Part shown: positions 1 to 10,646 of the stretch, piece after piece | How the letters are laid out: each line of letters opens with the position of its first letter | How positions within the stretch are numbered: position 1 is the stretch's first letter | DNA from: a virus | Strand: one strand, 5' to 3' | DNA: 64,000 nucleotides | Virus record (IMG/VR): IMGVR_UViG_3300042350_004528 | Span: 62,001-126,000 of that record | The notes under the pieces: model-generated | What the model was told of the DNA's origin: nothing | Database searches by the model: none | The model's input: only the letters and a program-made list of their open reading frames with translations | Made by a program: the position numbers and the translations under genes

Positions 1-2861
1 TCTCCCATGGATATATAATCATCTGTTATTGTATTAAACGTTAGAGATGGTAAGTCTTCAGATCTAGCATAATTTAAACTCCTACTTAAATCCGAATTAA
101 TCGATATATTTTTTAAATTTTCATTCATTGAGGCGTAAAAACCACCAAATACATTATTATTACCTTTTAAAAAAGTAGGTTTATCTTTATATTTTTCATT
201 GTCAACAGAATTAACTATTAAATCAATTTTTAAATCACAATAATAATTAGTGTTAGGTTTTAAATCAATATAATGTTTTATTTCGGTTGGTTTTTGATCT
301 GAATGTATTGAATAAAGATTTATATTATTATTTGTTAATTTATAGGTTATTTTATCATATAAAAAATTATTACCCACACCAATTAATTTACCAGTACCGT
401 CATCTCTATTAGCTGGCGATTTAAGTACATTATTTAATTTACTAATACTCGCATTATAATTCGATTGTGTGTATGTATTACTAGTATAATTAGATAGTTC
501 TGTAAAAATTGGTTTAAGTACCGATTTTGCATTTTCAACTGTCCCATCACCAAATTTAATGTATTTTAAGCCAAAATTTCCAACATTTGTGTAATTAACA
601 CCGTCTTCCGTTAACGTTCTTGTTGCTCTAGCTAAATCATTTGCTATGACAAATTTATTTTGATCGCTAGCCATTTTATCAAAAACATTTTTTGTCACAC
701 CAACAATCTCAAATTCAGCAAGTTTTTGTGCAACGTTTGATCCAAAGTTAGTTATAGACCTATATGGTAAACCAGAATAAGCTGAAAATAATGAGTATTT
801 ACTATATAACTCACCTAAAATTCTACTAGTTTCTTTAGATGGGTATACCGCTAAATCTGGCTCACCGAGTTGAAATAGCGATAGTATATTAGTTGGGTTT
901 GATTGTTTTACCCCTGTTTTTTGTGGACTCGCAAAAGCTTTGATTCTATCCAAAGCTTTATAAATTTCTTCAACAAAATTAACTTCAAACCATTCATTAT
1001 TAATTGTTTCATTACCTGGATATGCCAATGTTACCCTTTCAGTGCTTTTACCATTAATATATTCTGTTTTTGTTTTGTAATAATTTGGAAATGGCGTGTG
1101 TATTATGTTACCAAATTCTTTCTTGTAATCACTAAATTTTTTTTGAATGTTTATTCTTTGTGTATTTGTTTCAAGTTGTCTTAAAGCACTTCTACCCGTA
1201 ATATCCAATAGTATTAAAAATGTTTGCATATTATTGGATAAAATCCTTAATATGTTACTCATATTTGGTTTATAACCCAAAGTTATACCGATATTATTAA
1301 TTTGTTCTGTTATAAAATTTTCTTCAACAGTTGCCTGTAATTTTGATATATTTTTAAAAACAATTGACATCATTTCATTGTAATTATCTAAAAAAACAAC
1401 ATTTTTAATATCTTTTGCGTCTGTACCGTTATATAAAAAAATATCAAGAGTTAATATTTTATCTATCTTAAAGTTTTTGGTTGATGTGTATTTTTTAAAT
1501 AGTAAACTATTGGGGTCGCTTTCTGGGTTATTTGTAAACTGTACTTGTTTAATTTCGTTTATTAAATCATTTGCAAATGTTGTTTCCCCGCCAGACGATG
1601 TTTTAATATTGGCTATATTTTTTATAGCCTCGTTCATCGTGTTAAGATATTGAAAAAGTTGCGTTGGGGATTCGTTTTGTTCAACAACCACAAAACTACC
1701 ACCCTCTTCTGGTATTGGTTGATATAGGATTATATTATTTTCACTAGTGACTATTTTATAATTATCTGGCGAATTTGATATAAAATTTCTAACTGAAGGA
1801 TCGTAATTCTCTAATACGTTTTTTTCTTTTAATAGAATTTCATTATAATCGATAGCCTCATCGGTTCTAATTGTGTTAATAACATCCGCTGGTATTTTTT
1901 TTAACGCCTCAGCTAAATCAAATAATGTGGGGTAACTATCTATTATGTAATTTTCATATTGTTGAATATTATTATTAACCGATTCTTTTATTTTTTGATT
2001 TTGTTTATCGTATAATGATGTTAATATTTTTTTACCCAAAAAACTACCATCTTCAAGTTGGTACATATAAGGTGCAACATAAGCATATATTATTAAAAAA
2101 GTATTAAATAAAGCAAATATTTCACTTTGAAATTCAGCTGTTATATTATAGTTCCCAGTTGATGGGTCAAATCTTGTATTTGATTTTAATAAAACTAACG
2201 GAACTTCAACAGCCTTACCATAATAACCTTTATATGTTAAAAGAAATTTTGGGTAAGGATATGTATAAAAAATATTGTACGGGTTATCTTTTTCGTTACC
2301 ACGTTCAAATAAAACTCTACCTTGTACATCTGTAAATTGTATTGTAATTAATGGTAAATTACTTGCATTAATTCGTATACTAATATTTGTAATACCAAAT
2401 GTTTCTGGGTCTAATAAATAATCACTATTTTGTTTGTCATTTGCTGAATCACTTGTAAAAAAATCTGTCCACTCTGAAGTGAATTTTCCTTTATTTCTAT
2501 ACGAACCATCAGCTCTTTTTTCATTTTTTAACGGATTTAAAAAATTTATGTTAATAGCTTCAGAGATATTTTCTTGTCTTCTTGTGTTACCGCCACTATT
2601 AACAACAGCAGATTGGGGTCTTTTATAAACTTTTAATGACGCATATATTACCAAATCTTCTTGTTTTACATATCGATCAACGATTTCATTGTACTGATTA
2701 ACAACTTTGTTTGGGTCGATAACTAAAACACCCTGATTTTCTTTTCTTTTTAAATCTTCGGGTTTTAATAAATAAGGATTTGTGGTAACTTTACTTACAC
2801 CATCAACAGAATTACCACCTTTTTTAAATAATATTTTTTCGTTAATTCCGTTAATCGCCAT
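1..2861 (-). CDS. Large baseplate/tail structural protein, 3' end cut off
   Basis: An open frame runs on the minus strand from the ATG at 2861 to the left window edge without a stop, giving at least 953 residues; the C-terminus lies outside. The start is fixed by the ATG, which overlaps the end of the gp53-like gene by 11 bp, the usual tight packing of this operon. The N-terminal 260 residues hold motifs such as DPETFGITNISIRI, FTDVQGRVLFERG and LTYKGYYGKAVEVPL, followed by long Asn-, Lys- and Ile-rich stretches. I do not recognise a named domain. Its position after tape measure, giant baseplate protein and gp53-like protein suggests a baseplate wedge or hub protein (inference). No signal peptide or membrane segment was seen. 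Confidence 0.75.
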   Translation of the reverse strand, partial: MAINGINEKILFKKGGNSVDGVSKVTTNPYLLKPEDLKRKENQGVLVIDPNKVVNQYNEIVDRYVKQEDLVIYASLKVYKRPQSAVVNSGGNTRRQENISEAININFLNPLKNEKRADGSYRNKGKFTSEWTDFFTSDSANDKQNSDYLLDPETFGITNISIRINASNLPLITIQFTDVQGRVLFERGNEKDNPYNIFYTYPYPKFLLTYKGYYGKAVEVPLVLLKSNTRFDPSTGNYNITAEFQSEIFALFNTFLIIYAYVAPYMYQLEDGSFLGKKILTSLYDKQNQKIKESVNNNIQQYENYIIDSYPTLFDLAEALKKIPADVINTIRTDEAIDYNEILLKEKNVLENYDPSVRNFISNSPDNYKIVTSENNIILYQPIPEEGGSFVVVEQNESPTQLFQYLNTMNEAIKNIANIKTSSGGETTFANDLINEIKQVQFTNNPESDPNSLLFKKYTSTKNFKIDKILTLDIFLYNGTDAKDIKNVVFLDNYNEMMSIVFKNISKLQATVEENFITEQINNIGITLGYKPNMSNILRILSNNMQTFLILLDITGRSALRQLETNTQRINIQKKFSDYKKEFGNIIHTPFPNYYKTKTEYINGKSTERVTLAYPGNETINNEWFEVNFVEEIYKALDRIKAFASPQKTGVKQSNPTNILSLFQLGEPDLAVYPSKETSRILGELYSKYSLFSAYSGLPYRSITNFGSNVAQKLAEFEIVGVTKNVFDKMASDQNKFVIANDLARATRTLTEDGVNYTNVGNFGLKYIKFGDGTVENAKSVLKPIFTELSNYTSNTYTQSNYNASISKLNNVLKSPANRDDGTGKLIGVGNNFLYDKITYKLTNNNINLYSIHSDQKPTEIKHYIDLKPNTNYYCDLKIDLIVNSVDNEKYKDKPTFLKGNNNVFGGFYASMNENLKNISINSDLSRSLNYARSEDLPSLTFNTITDDYISMG

Positions 2862-3171
2862 AATAATCTAATCGTTGAACTAGTTTTCTTTCATATTCTC
2901 TTAATGTAACATCCAATGGTTGTGGTATTCTAACCGCTTGACCATCCTTAATGTTCCACTCTAAACCACCAAATTCGGGATTCGCCATCAATATTAACCA
3001 AGAGTAATAAGGTACTCCATAATATTCTTGACTAACTTTATCTAACCTGGTTTTTCTAATGTCGTAAATTATCATAGTATCCGTACTCTTTTCGTCCAAT
3101 TTGACAAAAGGGGGTGATATGATTGTTTCATCATTATTTAATTTTTTATATCTGTTGTAATACCCTGACAT
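2851..3171 (-). CDS. gp53/LysM-like baseplate wedge protein
   Basis: This 106-residue protein carries the pattern of small T4 gp53-like and LysM-containing tail proteins: a Leu-Asp start (TRLDKVSQEYYG), the YYSWLILMANPEF segment near residues 55-67, and a final loop with G-QAVRIPQPL. In T4, gp53 joins baseplate wedges together; LysM-type folds in other contractile tails bind the baseplate rim. It lies between two very large baseplate proteins, overlapping the next gene by 11 bp and one base after the stop of the previous one, so it is translated from the same message. The family call rests on pattern recognition only. Confidence 0.6.
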   Translation of the reverse strand: MSGYYNRYKKLNNDETIISPPFVKLDEKSTDTMIIYDIRKTRLDKVSQEYYGVPYYSWLILMANPEFGGLEWNIKDGQAVRIPQPLDVTLREYERKLVQRLDYYGD

Positions 3172-3172
3172 A

Positions 3173-6100
3173 TTATATTATACCCAATTCTTTTTGATAT
3201 TTATTAAATTCTGTTTCGGTTGCTTTTTCAATAATTTCTGGATCCTCGCTTTGGGATGTAATATTAAACAAACCTCTTGTATTTGTAAACAAGATATAGT
3301 TATATAGTGAACTACCTTTAACTTCATAAGTGTCTTTTATAACAACAGTATAGTCGTCAACACCACCTTTTAATAGTTTATTGGCAATAAAGTCTGGTTT
3401 AAAAATGGTGTATGTTTCATTATCAATTAATATCTTATTTAGTTTTTTTACTACATTTTCTTCATTTTTAATGTATTCGTTATAAAGTGGATTAGTTTTT
3501 TGATTTGCAGCTGTCACATAATCTTTTATAATTGTAAATATAGACGTTAATATATTATCAATTTTAGCTAATTTTTTATCCTGTTGTTGTTTTTTAGCTT
3601 TTTCGTTTCCTGTGATACCCTTTGTTGGTTTTTCAGCTAAAATCTTTTTAGATAAATCGGCTTTATCCGTATCACTTAAATCGGCAAAAATTTTAATAAA
3701 AAATAGGTCTATAAAACCACTTAAATTTATTGTATCACCACTCATTGTGTTATAGTTTGTTGAACTTTGTTTTGGTACAAATTGTATTAAACTTTTTGGT
3801 ATAATATAGTTATATGGTACAAAATCATTTATTTGATTTATAATTGATTCGGTTACAGTTCCAGCTGTACTTCCAGTACTTAATGTGTAATAACTTATAT
3901 TTGTATTTACAAAATTTGCGTTATCACCATAATAAAACAAACTGGTTAAATCATTAGCGACTACTTGCGTATAAAAATCTTTAGACTCATCAAATTTTAT
4001 ATCTAAATCAAATTTTTTAGACATAAAATTATCATTTAACATTATATCTAGCGCTTTGTTTGAAAACTCAAAAAATTCATAATTTAATTTTTCAAAGGTA
4101 TAAGTCATCGGATAATGTTCGGCGTAGGATCCTGTTGTATCGTCATTACCTGTTGGTTGAACGCTCAATGTAGTTGTCGTACCAGGAATTGCGTTTTTAT
4201 CATACGATAAATTTAATGTAATTCCACTTGTAACCTCAAAGTTTGCGGCTGTTGGGGATAACGAAACGTTATTTTTAATCGCAACAGATTCAGGTAAGCT
4301 ATTATTAAATGTATATGCGTTACCCGAAATTTGTTGTATTTTTGAATCTTTAGATATTTGTTTAAAGAAATAGTTTCCGTTACCCAAAGACAAAAATTTA
4401 AGTTTATTACCGTAATTTAATTCAGAGTCATCAATAACAATTTTAATGTCAGCAAATTCTAATAATTCATAATTATTAAATGACATTGTTTTATATTTGT
4501 AATATGGGTCATAACCAAAAAGTGTTTCAGCCGAAGTTTTTAGTTTGTACTCATTCGGTATCACTTCGTATCTATATGTTTTTGTTTCGTCAGTTTTAAT
4601 ATCATAACCATCTAAAACAACAGACAAACCATTTACCAAACTAACCAATTTTCCAGTATTTCTTTCCAAATCACGTAAAACAACCCTTTTTTCTTCAGTA
4701 ACACCACTAATGTATGTTTTTAATTTTTCAATTAAAAAATCAGTAAATATCTTTTGGTGCGTAGATTCAAAATTTTGTAAATATTGGTCAAAAACATTTT
4801 TGCTTTTATCAGTTTTATGCCAAAAATGACATAAATTTAATTTAATCTTAAGAGCCATTTCCTCACCTAAAGCTAAAACAATATCATTTATGTTTTCACT
4901 GTAATCAGTATAATTTTTAAAATAAAAACCAGCAACTTCCGCATTTGTCTTTGTTGTGTTGCTTTGATAACCACCTGTAAAGTTGCCTGGATCAAACCTA
5001 CTTAAATCATCGAATGTGCCAGCTGTTGAAACTAACGTATTACCATCACCAATTTTATACATATAATTTTGTGGATTAAGATGTAATTTTAATGGCGATA
5101 ATTTAGCCGTTTTCATTTGATCGGATAAATTTTTATTTAATAAATCATACGAGCCATACTCAACATAATTTCTTTCAATAGCTTCTTTATCAAAAATAGT
5201 AAATAAGTTATACTTACCATTTGTTGTACCAGTTGTTATACCAGTTATATCATTAAAAACATCATCGTTATTTGGAAGTAAGCCCATCTCGGCTAAAGGA
5301 TCCGTAAGGTCAATACCCTGATTACTTGTCGTTGAGCCAGTTGTGCCAGTTATTATATTATTTGAATTTGTTTTTGTTAACCTTTTATTATAGTTTTTAT
5401 TTAAAACCAAATCCATTAATGTCATGTTTGAATCCGTAACTGTGTTAAAATTCATATTACCATTAAAAACTTCAGCATATGTTTCATAAAGTTGTTTAAA
5501 TATATCCCTATAATGTACCTCATACCAATTAAAGTAGGATTTGTCCAGATATTGATTTGGGTTGTTTGGGTCTTTCGACACGTTACTAAATTCTAAAACA
5601 AACGCCTGTTCTCCATAATTTCTCCACTTTATTTCTTCCCAATACTTTTTATTTGTTACTGGGGCTTGCGATCCATTTAATGTATTCTGAGTCAATAAAT
5701 CCTTTTCATTATCAGCTTTTCTTAGATAAAATTTACCTTGGTCGGAAACTATTTCATATGGTTGATATACTGTTGATTGGTTATATGCGTTCGCTGTAAA
5801 CAAATCCATAGAATAATTACCACCTGGTGTCGTTGGTATTCTTTTTTTAGTAATTACACCGATAGTTCCATATGGAACGTCATCAAGGAAATCGGCTGGA
5901 ACTATTCTCTCAGCAGCAGCTACAATTGGTATTAAATCTAATGTATTATTATCAAAGAAACTTCTTTCTAAATTAATTAAATTTCTTTCAAATAAATCTT
6001 TGTTCGCAAATGTTCTATCATCGTAAACATCAGCATTGGCATAATAGTTAAAAGATAACGCATTTTGTAACTCGTCAACATATTTTCTTAGGCCAGAACC

Positions 6101-9100
6101 ACCAATGTATTTAAAACTTAATTGTACATCGGCAATCATTGGTTGTGCCCCAATGCCCTCTGGGTTTAAATCCCAAACAAGTGGTTCATAAGATATGCTC
6201 AAATTATCAATTGCGATTTTTGTATGATAAAAATCGCCAATTCTTAAAACGCAAATAGGTGGTTTACCAAATGCTGTGTTTGAAGCATCGCAAGAGTCTT
6301 CACCATGTTTTCTTTTTATGGTTTCGCCTGGTCTTAAGCATTGTTGCAAAAATGTTAATCTAGCGTTTAATCCTTCGGGTGTAATCGCATGAAATGCTGG
6401 TTGGAAATACTTTAATTTTTGTTTTAAAGAATCGTACATAAAAGGTGTATCTGCTCTAAGTAATTCAAAATAATCACATTCGGTGATCATTTTGTTAATA
6501 ATTCTTTGCGCAATTTCTCTTTTTGTAACATTTTCGTATGTAAGTGGTTTTTCTTCTTGTGTGATAATCGTAGTTTCAACTGGAATGGCTTCTTTTGGTT
6601 TTTTAATTTCCTCTGGCTTGTTGATAACCTCCACTTTAATTTCAGCTCTTCTCGCAAACGAACTTACAATTGATAGTGCACCACAAACAACATCTTTATA
6701 TGGTCTGTCAATTTTAGCCTCAATTGTGCCAATGTGACTTGAATTAACACCTGGTATCCAATTACCTGTTATTGCTTTTTTAGCTAAAGCGTCTGTCTCA
6801 AAACAACAATATTTAACCTTTGTTGTGCTATTAGGGTCTGGTGCGTCAACCGTGTAAAAAATATTTTTATTTGGGCCAGCTGTCTGTGGATTTGGTATCA
6901 TTTCTTTTATAGCATCCGTTGATGTAATACCTTTTGCTTCAGTTAATACAAAAGTAATCGTATCTTTTGTATCTGGCTTAGCACCATCTCTTTTAAAACT
7001 TACAATTGATTGTGTCCCAGTATATAGTTGTTCTAAGTAACTATCAAACCAATCATTAGCCTCAAGTGGGTCATCATTGTCATAATAAATTTTACCCAAA
7101 TCACCTTTACTAATTACCTTTGTTACTAACCATTTAAGTGTTGAAATAAACCTTCTTCTTGATAATATGTTGTTATAATTTGCCGTACCTTGGTCTGGGC
7201 CCAAAGGTGATGCGTGTGTTTCTATTGTAATTTTTAAATCAAATCCTTTATACTTTGGATCGGATAAATCTTGTTCAATAGTTTGAAACTGTTTTTGCAT
7301 ACCGTACCACTTTGGTTTTCCAGATTCGGTTGATTCCATGTAATTTTCGGCGGAATCTTTTCCTATTGTATAATTATATCTAATCCATTCTGGTGGTATT
7401 ATACCCGATGATCTATAATTATTTTTAATTGCTTCAGCATTATTAGTTATATCAACACCCTTTGTTAATTCATAATATCTTGTAAATAAAATATCAAAAG
7501 ATTCTATTTTACCAGTATCATATATTGGGCTAATATTTTTATCAAAATCATTAGGCCTTAATGGTACATCATTTTCAAAAAATAAACAATCTCCATCAAT
7601 TATTGATTTTGGTTTTTCTCTATCAATAGTTATTGTTTGGTCAGCTTCGGGTTGTTTGTACGTTATTACCTTTTCAAGTTTTGGTTTTAATTTTTCATTT
7701 GATTTTGTTAAATCAAGATCACCAATAACTTTTTTAAAATAATCAATATCAGATTGTGTGAATTGATTCCATATTCTTGCTAACTCAAAAACATCAAAAT
7801 CTAAACAACCAGCCCAAAAAGCTGCGAGTAATTCATCAACTTCACCGTCTGTTAATCTTGCTAATTCTTTCTGAGTTAATAAATTTAATATTGATGGGTG
7901 ATCAACAACAATTTTCCAACTTAATGTTCCAGTTCTTTCTGAATTATTATATGTGTAAATTGGTTCGGGTCTACCTAAAAATTGATGGGTTGTCCAATTT
8001 GCAGATGTGTTGTCAGTAAATTTAATATCATATGGTGGAAACCACATAACTCTACCACCATTAGGGCCTTTTTCGCAAGCTGGTAAATCTGTTTTACCAT
8101 AATAGTTGTTTGCTTTATAATCTCTCCAAGCTAAGTTTTCAATTGAAAACATGTATTTTCTTGCACGTCTTTCACCAAAATATTCAACAACGGCATCACC
8201 AGAACCATCACCTAGTCGGCCATAACCAGTATTAACATTTAACTCAGATGGAAATATATTGTAATTACCAAATCTATCGATAACGGAATTTCGCTCCTTT
8301 CTTATTAATTCTTTATATCTAACTAAGTCTGTTACTTTATTGTAAGGTTTAATTTTTGTCCAAACACGACAAAGCTCAGCTTCGTTATACATTTCTCTAT
8401 CACTTCTTTTCCCTGTTGGATCTAAACCTGGAACTAAATAACGATAACCAATAACATCACCTTGTTTATTTAATCTTTCTGTTTTCTTTGGTAATATGGT
8501 TCCGTTTGCTCTAGACATAAAATCATAACCATCGTAAAATTTGGTTATGGTTTGATCAATAGGCGAATTAAACACACCAAATTCAGTTTGAATTCCTTTT
8601 TCAAGCAATTGGCTTGTTGTGTATAATATTGAACATTCTCTAAAATTACCTTGTTTAAATTTGTTTACACTCAATAATGAGCTAGTACCATCTATGTTAA
8701 TTGGTACTGGTTGTGCTTTTTGATTTGTTTTGAAATCAAAAGCTTTATCTTGAGCTGTTGATGATTTCCAAATAAAGTGCGTTTTAACCGAACCGTATTC
8801 ACTCACACCTTGTGGTCTGTCAATACCATCCGTATCAGATCCGCTGTAACCTGGTTCTTCATATTGATTTATAAGGGTTAAATTACCCTTTTTAAGCGAT
8901 TCGACAATAGCTTGGTTACTTCTAACCTGATGTCCATCGGCATCTTGTAGTAAATAAAAAGGATCGTCATACTTACCTTTATTTCCGATATAATATCTAC
9001 CCTCTGGTGTTTCACCAGCTCCTATACCAAAGTAACCACCAATTTTTCTTAACTCTTGTAACTCTTCTTGCCCTAAGAATAGTGTTGTTTCTTGATCGGC

Positions 9101-10630
9101 TAAATAATCTGGTTGGTATTTGTTTTTACCAACATTATAAAATAAAGAATATCTTTGGCCTGAACCAGTTCTTCTTATAAAATACCCATCTCTATCTTCT
9201 TTTCTTGTTACTTGTTTACCCAATAAATTATCAATAAATTTGGCAAAGCCGCTTTTTGGTTCGCCGTCTGAATTAAATTCAACAACATTACCAAAACATT
9301 TAGGCGCCAAATCATCGTCAGTACTCATCGCAAAATCAAATGCTATTGGATTTGTAACACCAGCTAAACTACCAGCAAATTCTGCGGCTTTTCCTAATGT
9401 AGTCGATGCCACACTAATTTCATAATTTCTTTCAAATAAATTAAACCAACCAAACGGATTTCTAACGATATTAGCCGCAGCAATTGGATTTGTTAAAGCT
9501 TCATCTAAGTTTGTACCGCCAAGAGTTTTTCTTTCAATAGCACGTTTAATTCTACTTTCAAAATTAAATTTTAACTCTAAAGCGGCAATATTCATCAATA
9601 ACGTTTCGTTTGTTAACGGAGGCGTTCCACCGTTTAATAAAAACGACATAGGATCCGCAGAATTTGTCATAATTGCTAACGGATTTATTGATGTTTGTAT
9701 GTTTAAGAATGAACTTGGTTCATATTCTTGTGGCCCAGCATAATTAAAAACACCAGAATTATAAGCATCCACATATGGTTTACTAAAAACGTCTGGTTTT
9801 AAACTTAGAACTGTTGGTTCAAATTGATTGATCTCAACTGGAAAATATCTATTTTGTTGTAATTGTAGTTGCAATGCAACTTCTGGCGTCTGATTTGAAA
9901 GTAACGATACGCTTATGGCATTTGGTATATTTAAATCGTTAATTAACGTTAGTTTACCAATTGATTGCAATAATGAGGTATATGTGTAACCACCTTGGCT
10001 TAAATAATCATATAACGGATCATTTTCTGAAGGGTCACTAATATTAATTGGTTTGTTTTTCTTAAATAATTTTTGTCTTTCTACATTCGCGGCGTTATCA
10101 ACTGTACCTGGGTTTAACACAACACTGTCACCAATTGATGTGTCTTGACCAATTCCACTAAGATACCCAGAAGATATATTTGCTAAAATATCTGGTGGTG
10201 TTTGTAAGTTTCTATTTAAATTCTTTTGTCTCGGATTGATAGAATCAGTCACAACATTACCAGGATTGGTTACGTTATAATCGTTGATGTCAGTTGGTAA
10301 GCCTCTACCAGAAAGGTATTGTTGAGTTAAACTTTGATTTGCGGTGATATTACCTATACCAGTTGCAATTTCATTAGGTGTTTGTAAGTTTTTATTTAAA
10401 TTCTTTTGTCTTGGGTTGACAGAATCGGTCACAACATTACCAGGATCGGTTAATTTAACCGAAGCCTTATCTGTTTTAATAACCGCATCCTTACCTAATG
10501 CATCAATATATGCCGCATATAACGCAGCACCACTCAAATCAACCAAACCCAGAACAACATCTGGTGGTGTTTTTAAATTTAATTTTAGAACCTCGTCTCT
10601 AAATTGTTCAGAAAATATCTTAAGACCCAT
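3173..10630 (-). CDS. Giant multidomain baseplate protein (2485 aa) with OmpA-like segment
   Basis: One uninterrupted frame of 2485 residues. Residues 1-190 contain repeated modules (NPGNVVTDS, PRQKNLN, LQTPPDIL), about 60 residues each. Residues about 863-910 (FPPYDIKF, FLGRPEPIYTYNNSERTG) and about 1458-1515 (RIGDFYHTKIAIDNLSISYE, GAQPMIADVQLSF) resemble the beta-barrel modules of contractile-tail tube and baseplate proteins. Residues about 1045-1195 look like an OmpA C-terminal domain: FDILFTRYY, then ETHASPLG and YNNILSRRRFISTL, matching the GHTD and N-LS-RRA pattern. The C-terminal third is Asn/Thr-rich. It lies directly after the tape measure gene, so a structural role in the baseplate or tail tip is inferred. 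It is far larger than any T4 baseplate protein and may fuse several functions. Confidence 0.75.
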   Translation of the reverse strand: MGLKIFSEQFRDEVLKLNLKTPPDVVLGLVDLSGAALYAAYIDALGKDAVIKTDKASVKLTDPGNVVTDSVNPRQKNLNKNLQTPNEIATGIGNITANQSLTQQYLSGRGLPTDINDYNVTNPGNVVTDSINPRQKNLNRNLQTPPDILANISSGYLSGIGQDTSIGDSVVLNPGTVDNAANVERQKLFKKNKPINISDPSENDPLYDYLSQGGYTYTSLLQSIGKLTLINDLNIPNAISVSLLSNQTPEVALQLQLQQNRYFPVEINQFEPTVLSLKPDVFSKPYVDAYNSGVFNYAGPQEYEPSSFLNIQTSINPLAIMTNSADPMSFLLNGGTPPLTNETLLMNIAALELKFNFESRIKRAIERKTLGGTNLDEALTNPIAAANIVRNPFGWFNLFERNYEISVASTTLGKAAEFAGSLAGVTNPIAFDFAMSTDDDLAPKCFGNVVEFNSDGEPKSGFAKFIDNLLGKQVTRKEDRDGYFIRRTGSGQRYSLFYNVGKNKYQPDYLADQETTLFLGQEELQELRKIGGYFGIGAGETPEGRYYIGNKGKYDDPFYLLQDADGHQVRSNQAIVESLKKGNLTLINQYEEPGYSGSDTDGIDRPQGVSEYGSVKTHFIWKSSTAQDKAFDFKTNQKAQPVPINIDGTSSLLSVNKFKQGNFRECSILYTTSQLLEKGIQTEFGVFNSPIDQTITKFYDGYDFMSRANGTILPKKTERLNKQGDVIGYRYLVPGLDPTGKRSDREMYNEAELCRVWTKIKPYNKVTDLVRYKELIRKERNSVIDRFGNYNIFPSELNVNTGYGRLGDGSGDAVVEYFGERRARKYMFSIENLAWRDYKANNYYGKTDLPACEKGPNGGRVMWFPPYDIKFTDNTSANWTTHQFLGRPEPIYTYNNSERTGTLSWKIVVDHPSILNLLTQKELARLTDGEVDELLAAFWAGCLDFDVFELARIWNQFTQSDIDYFKKVIGDLDLTKSNEKLKPKLEKVITYKQPEADQTITIDREKPKSIIDGDCLFFENDVPLRPNDFDKNISPIYDTGKIESFDILFTRYYELTKGVDITNNAEAIKNNYRSSGIIPPEWIRYNYTIGKDSAENYMESTESGKPKWYGMQKQFQTIEQDLSDPKYKGFDLKITIETHASPLGPDQGTANYNNILSRRRFISTLKWLVTKVISKGDLGKIYYDNDDPLEANDWFDSYLEQLYTGTQSIVSFKRDGAKPDTKDTITFVLTEAKGITSTDAIKEMIPNPQTAGPNKNIFYTVDAPDPNSTTKVKYCCFETDALAKKAITGNWIPGVNSSHIGTIEAKIDRPYKDVVCGALSIVSSFARRAEIKVEVINKPEEIKKPKEAIPVETTIITQEEKPLTYENVTKREIAQRIINKMITECDYFELLRADTPFMYDSLKQKLKYFQPAFHAITPEGLNARLTFLQQCLRPGETIKRKHGEDSCDASNTAFGKPPICVLRIGDFYHTKIAIDNLSISYEPLVWDLNPEGIGAQPMIADVQLSFKYIGGSGLRKYVDELQNALSFNYYANADVYDDRTFANKDLFERNLINLERSFFDNNTLDLIPIVAAAERIVPADFLDDVPYGTIGVITKKRIPTTPGGNYSMDLFTANAYNQSTVYQPYEIVSDQGKFYLRKADNEKDLLTQNTLNGSQAPVTNKKYWEEIKWRNYGEQAFVLEFSNVSKDPNNPNQYLDKSYFNWYEVHYRDIFKQLYETYAEVFNGNMNFNTVTDSNMTLMDLVLNKNYNKRLTKTNSNNIITGTTGSTTSNQGIDLTDPLAEMGLLPNNDDVFNDITGITTGTTNGKYNLFTIFDKEAIERNYVEYGSYDLLNKNLSDQMKTAKLSPLKLHLNPQNYMYKIGDGNTLVSTAGTFDDLSRFDPGNFTGGYQSNTTKTNAEVAGFYFKNYTDYSENINDIVLALGEEMALKIKLNLCHFWHKTDKSKNVFDQYLQNFESTHQKIFTDFLIEKLKTYISGVTEEKRVVLRDLERNTGKLVSLVNGLSVVLDGYDIKTDETKTYRYEVIPNEYKLKTSAETLFGYDPYYKYKTMSFNNYELLEFADIKIVIDDSELNYGNKLKFLSLGNGNYFFKQISKDSKIQQISGNAYTFNNSLPESVAIKNNVSLSPTAANFEVTSGITLNLSYDKNAIPGTTTTLSVQPTGNDDTTGSYAEHYPMTYTFEKLNYEFFEFSNKALDIMLNDNFMSKKFDLDIKFDESKDFYTQVVANDLTSLFYYGDNANFVNTNISYYTLSTGSTAGTVTESIINQINDFVPYNYIIPKSLIQFVPKQSSTNYNTMSGDTINLSGFIDLFFIKIFADLSDTDKADLSKKILAEKPTKGITGNEKAKKQQQDKKLAKIDNILTSIFTIIKDYVTAANQKTNPLYNEYIKNEENVVKKLNKILIDNETYTIFKPDFIANKLLKGGVDDYTVVIKDTYEVKGSSLYNYILFTNTRGLFNITSQSEDPEIIEKATETEFNKYQKELGII
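10197..10450 (-). repeat. Two direct repeats of about 74 bp, 180 bp apart, in the giant baseplate gene
   Basis: 10197-10270 and 10377-10450 agree at most positions and encode the two NPGNVVTDS/PRQKNLN modules. The exact 180-bp period means a 60-residue repeat unit near the N-terminus of the giant baseplate protein. Confidence 0.8.
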
Positions 10631-10646
10631 TTTATTGAATAAATTT

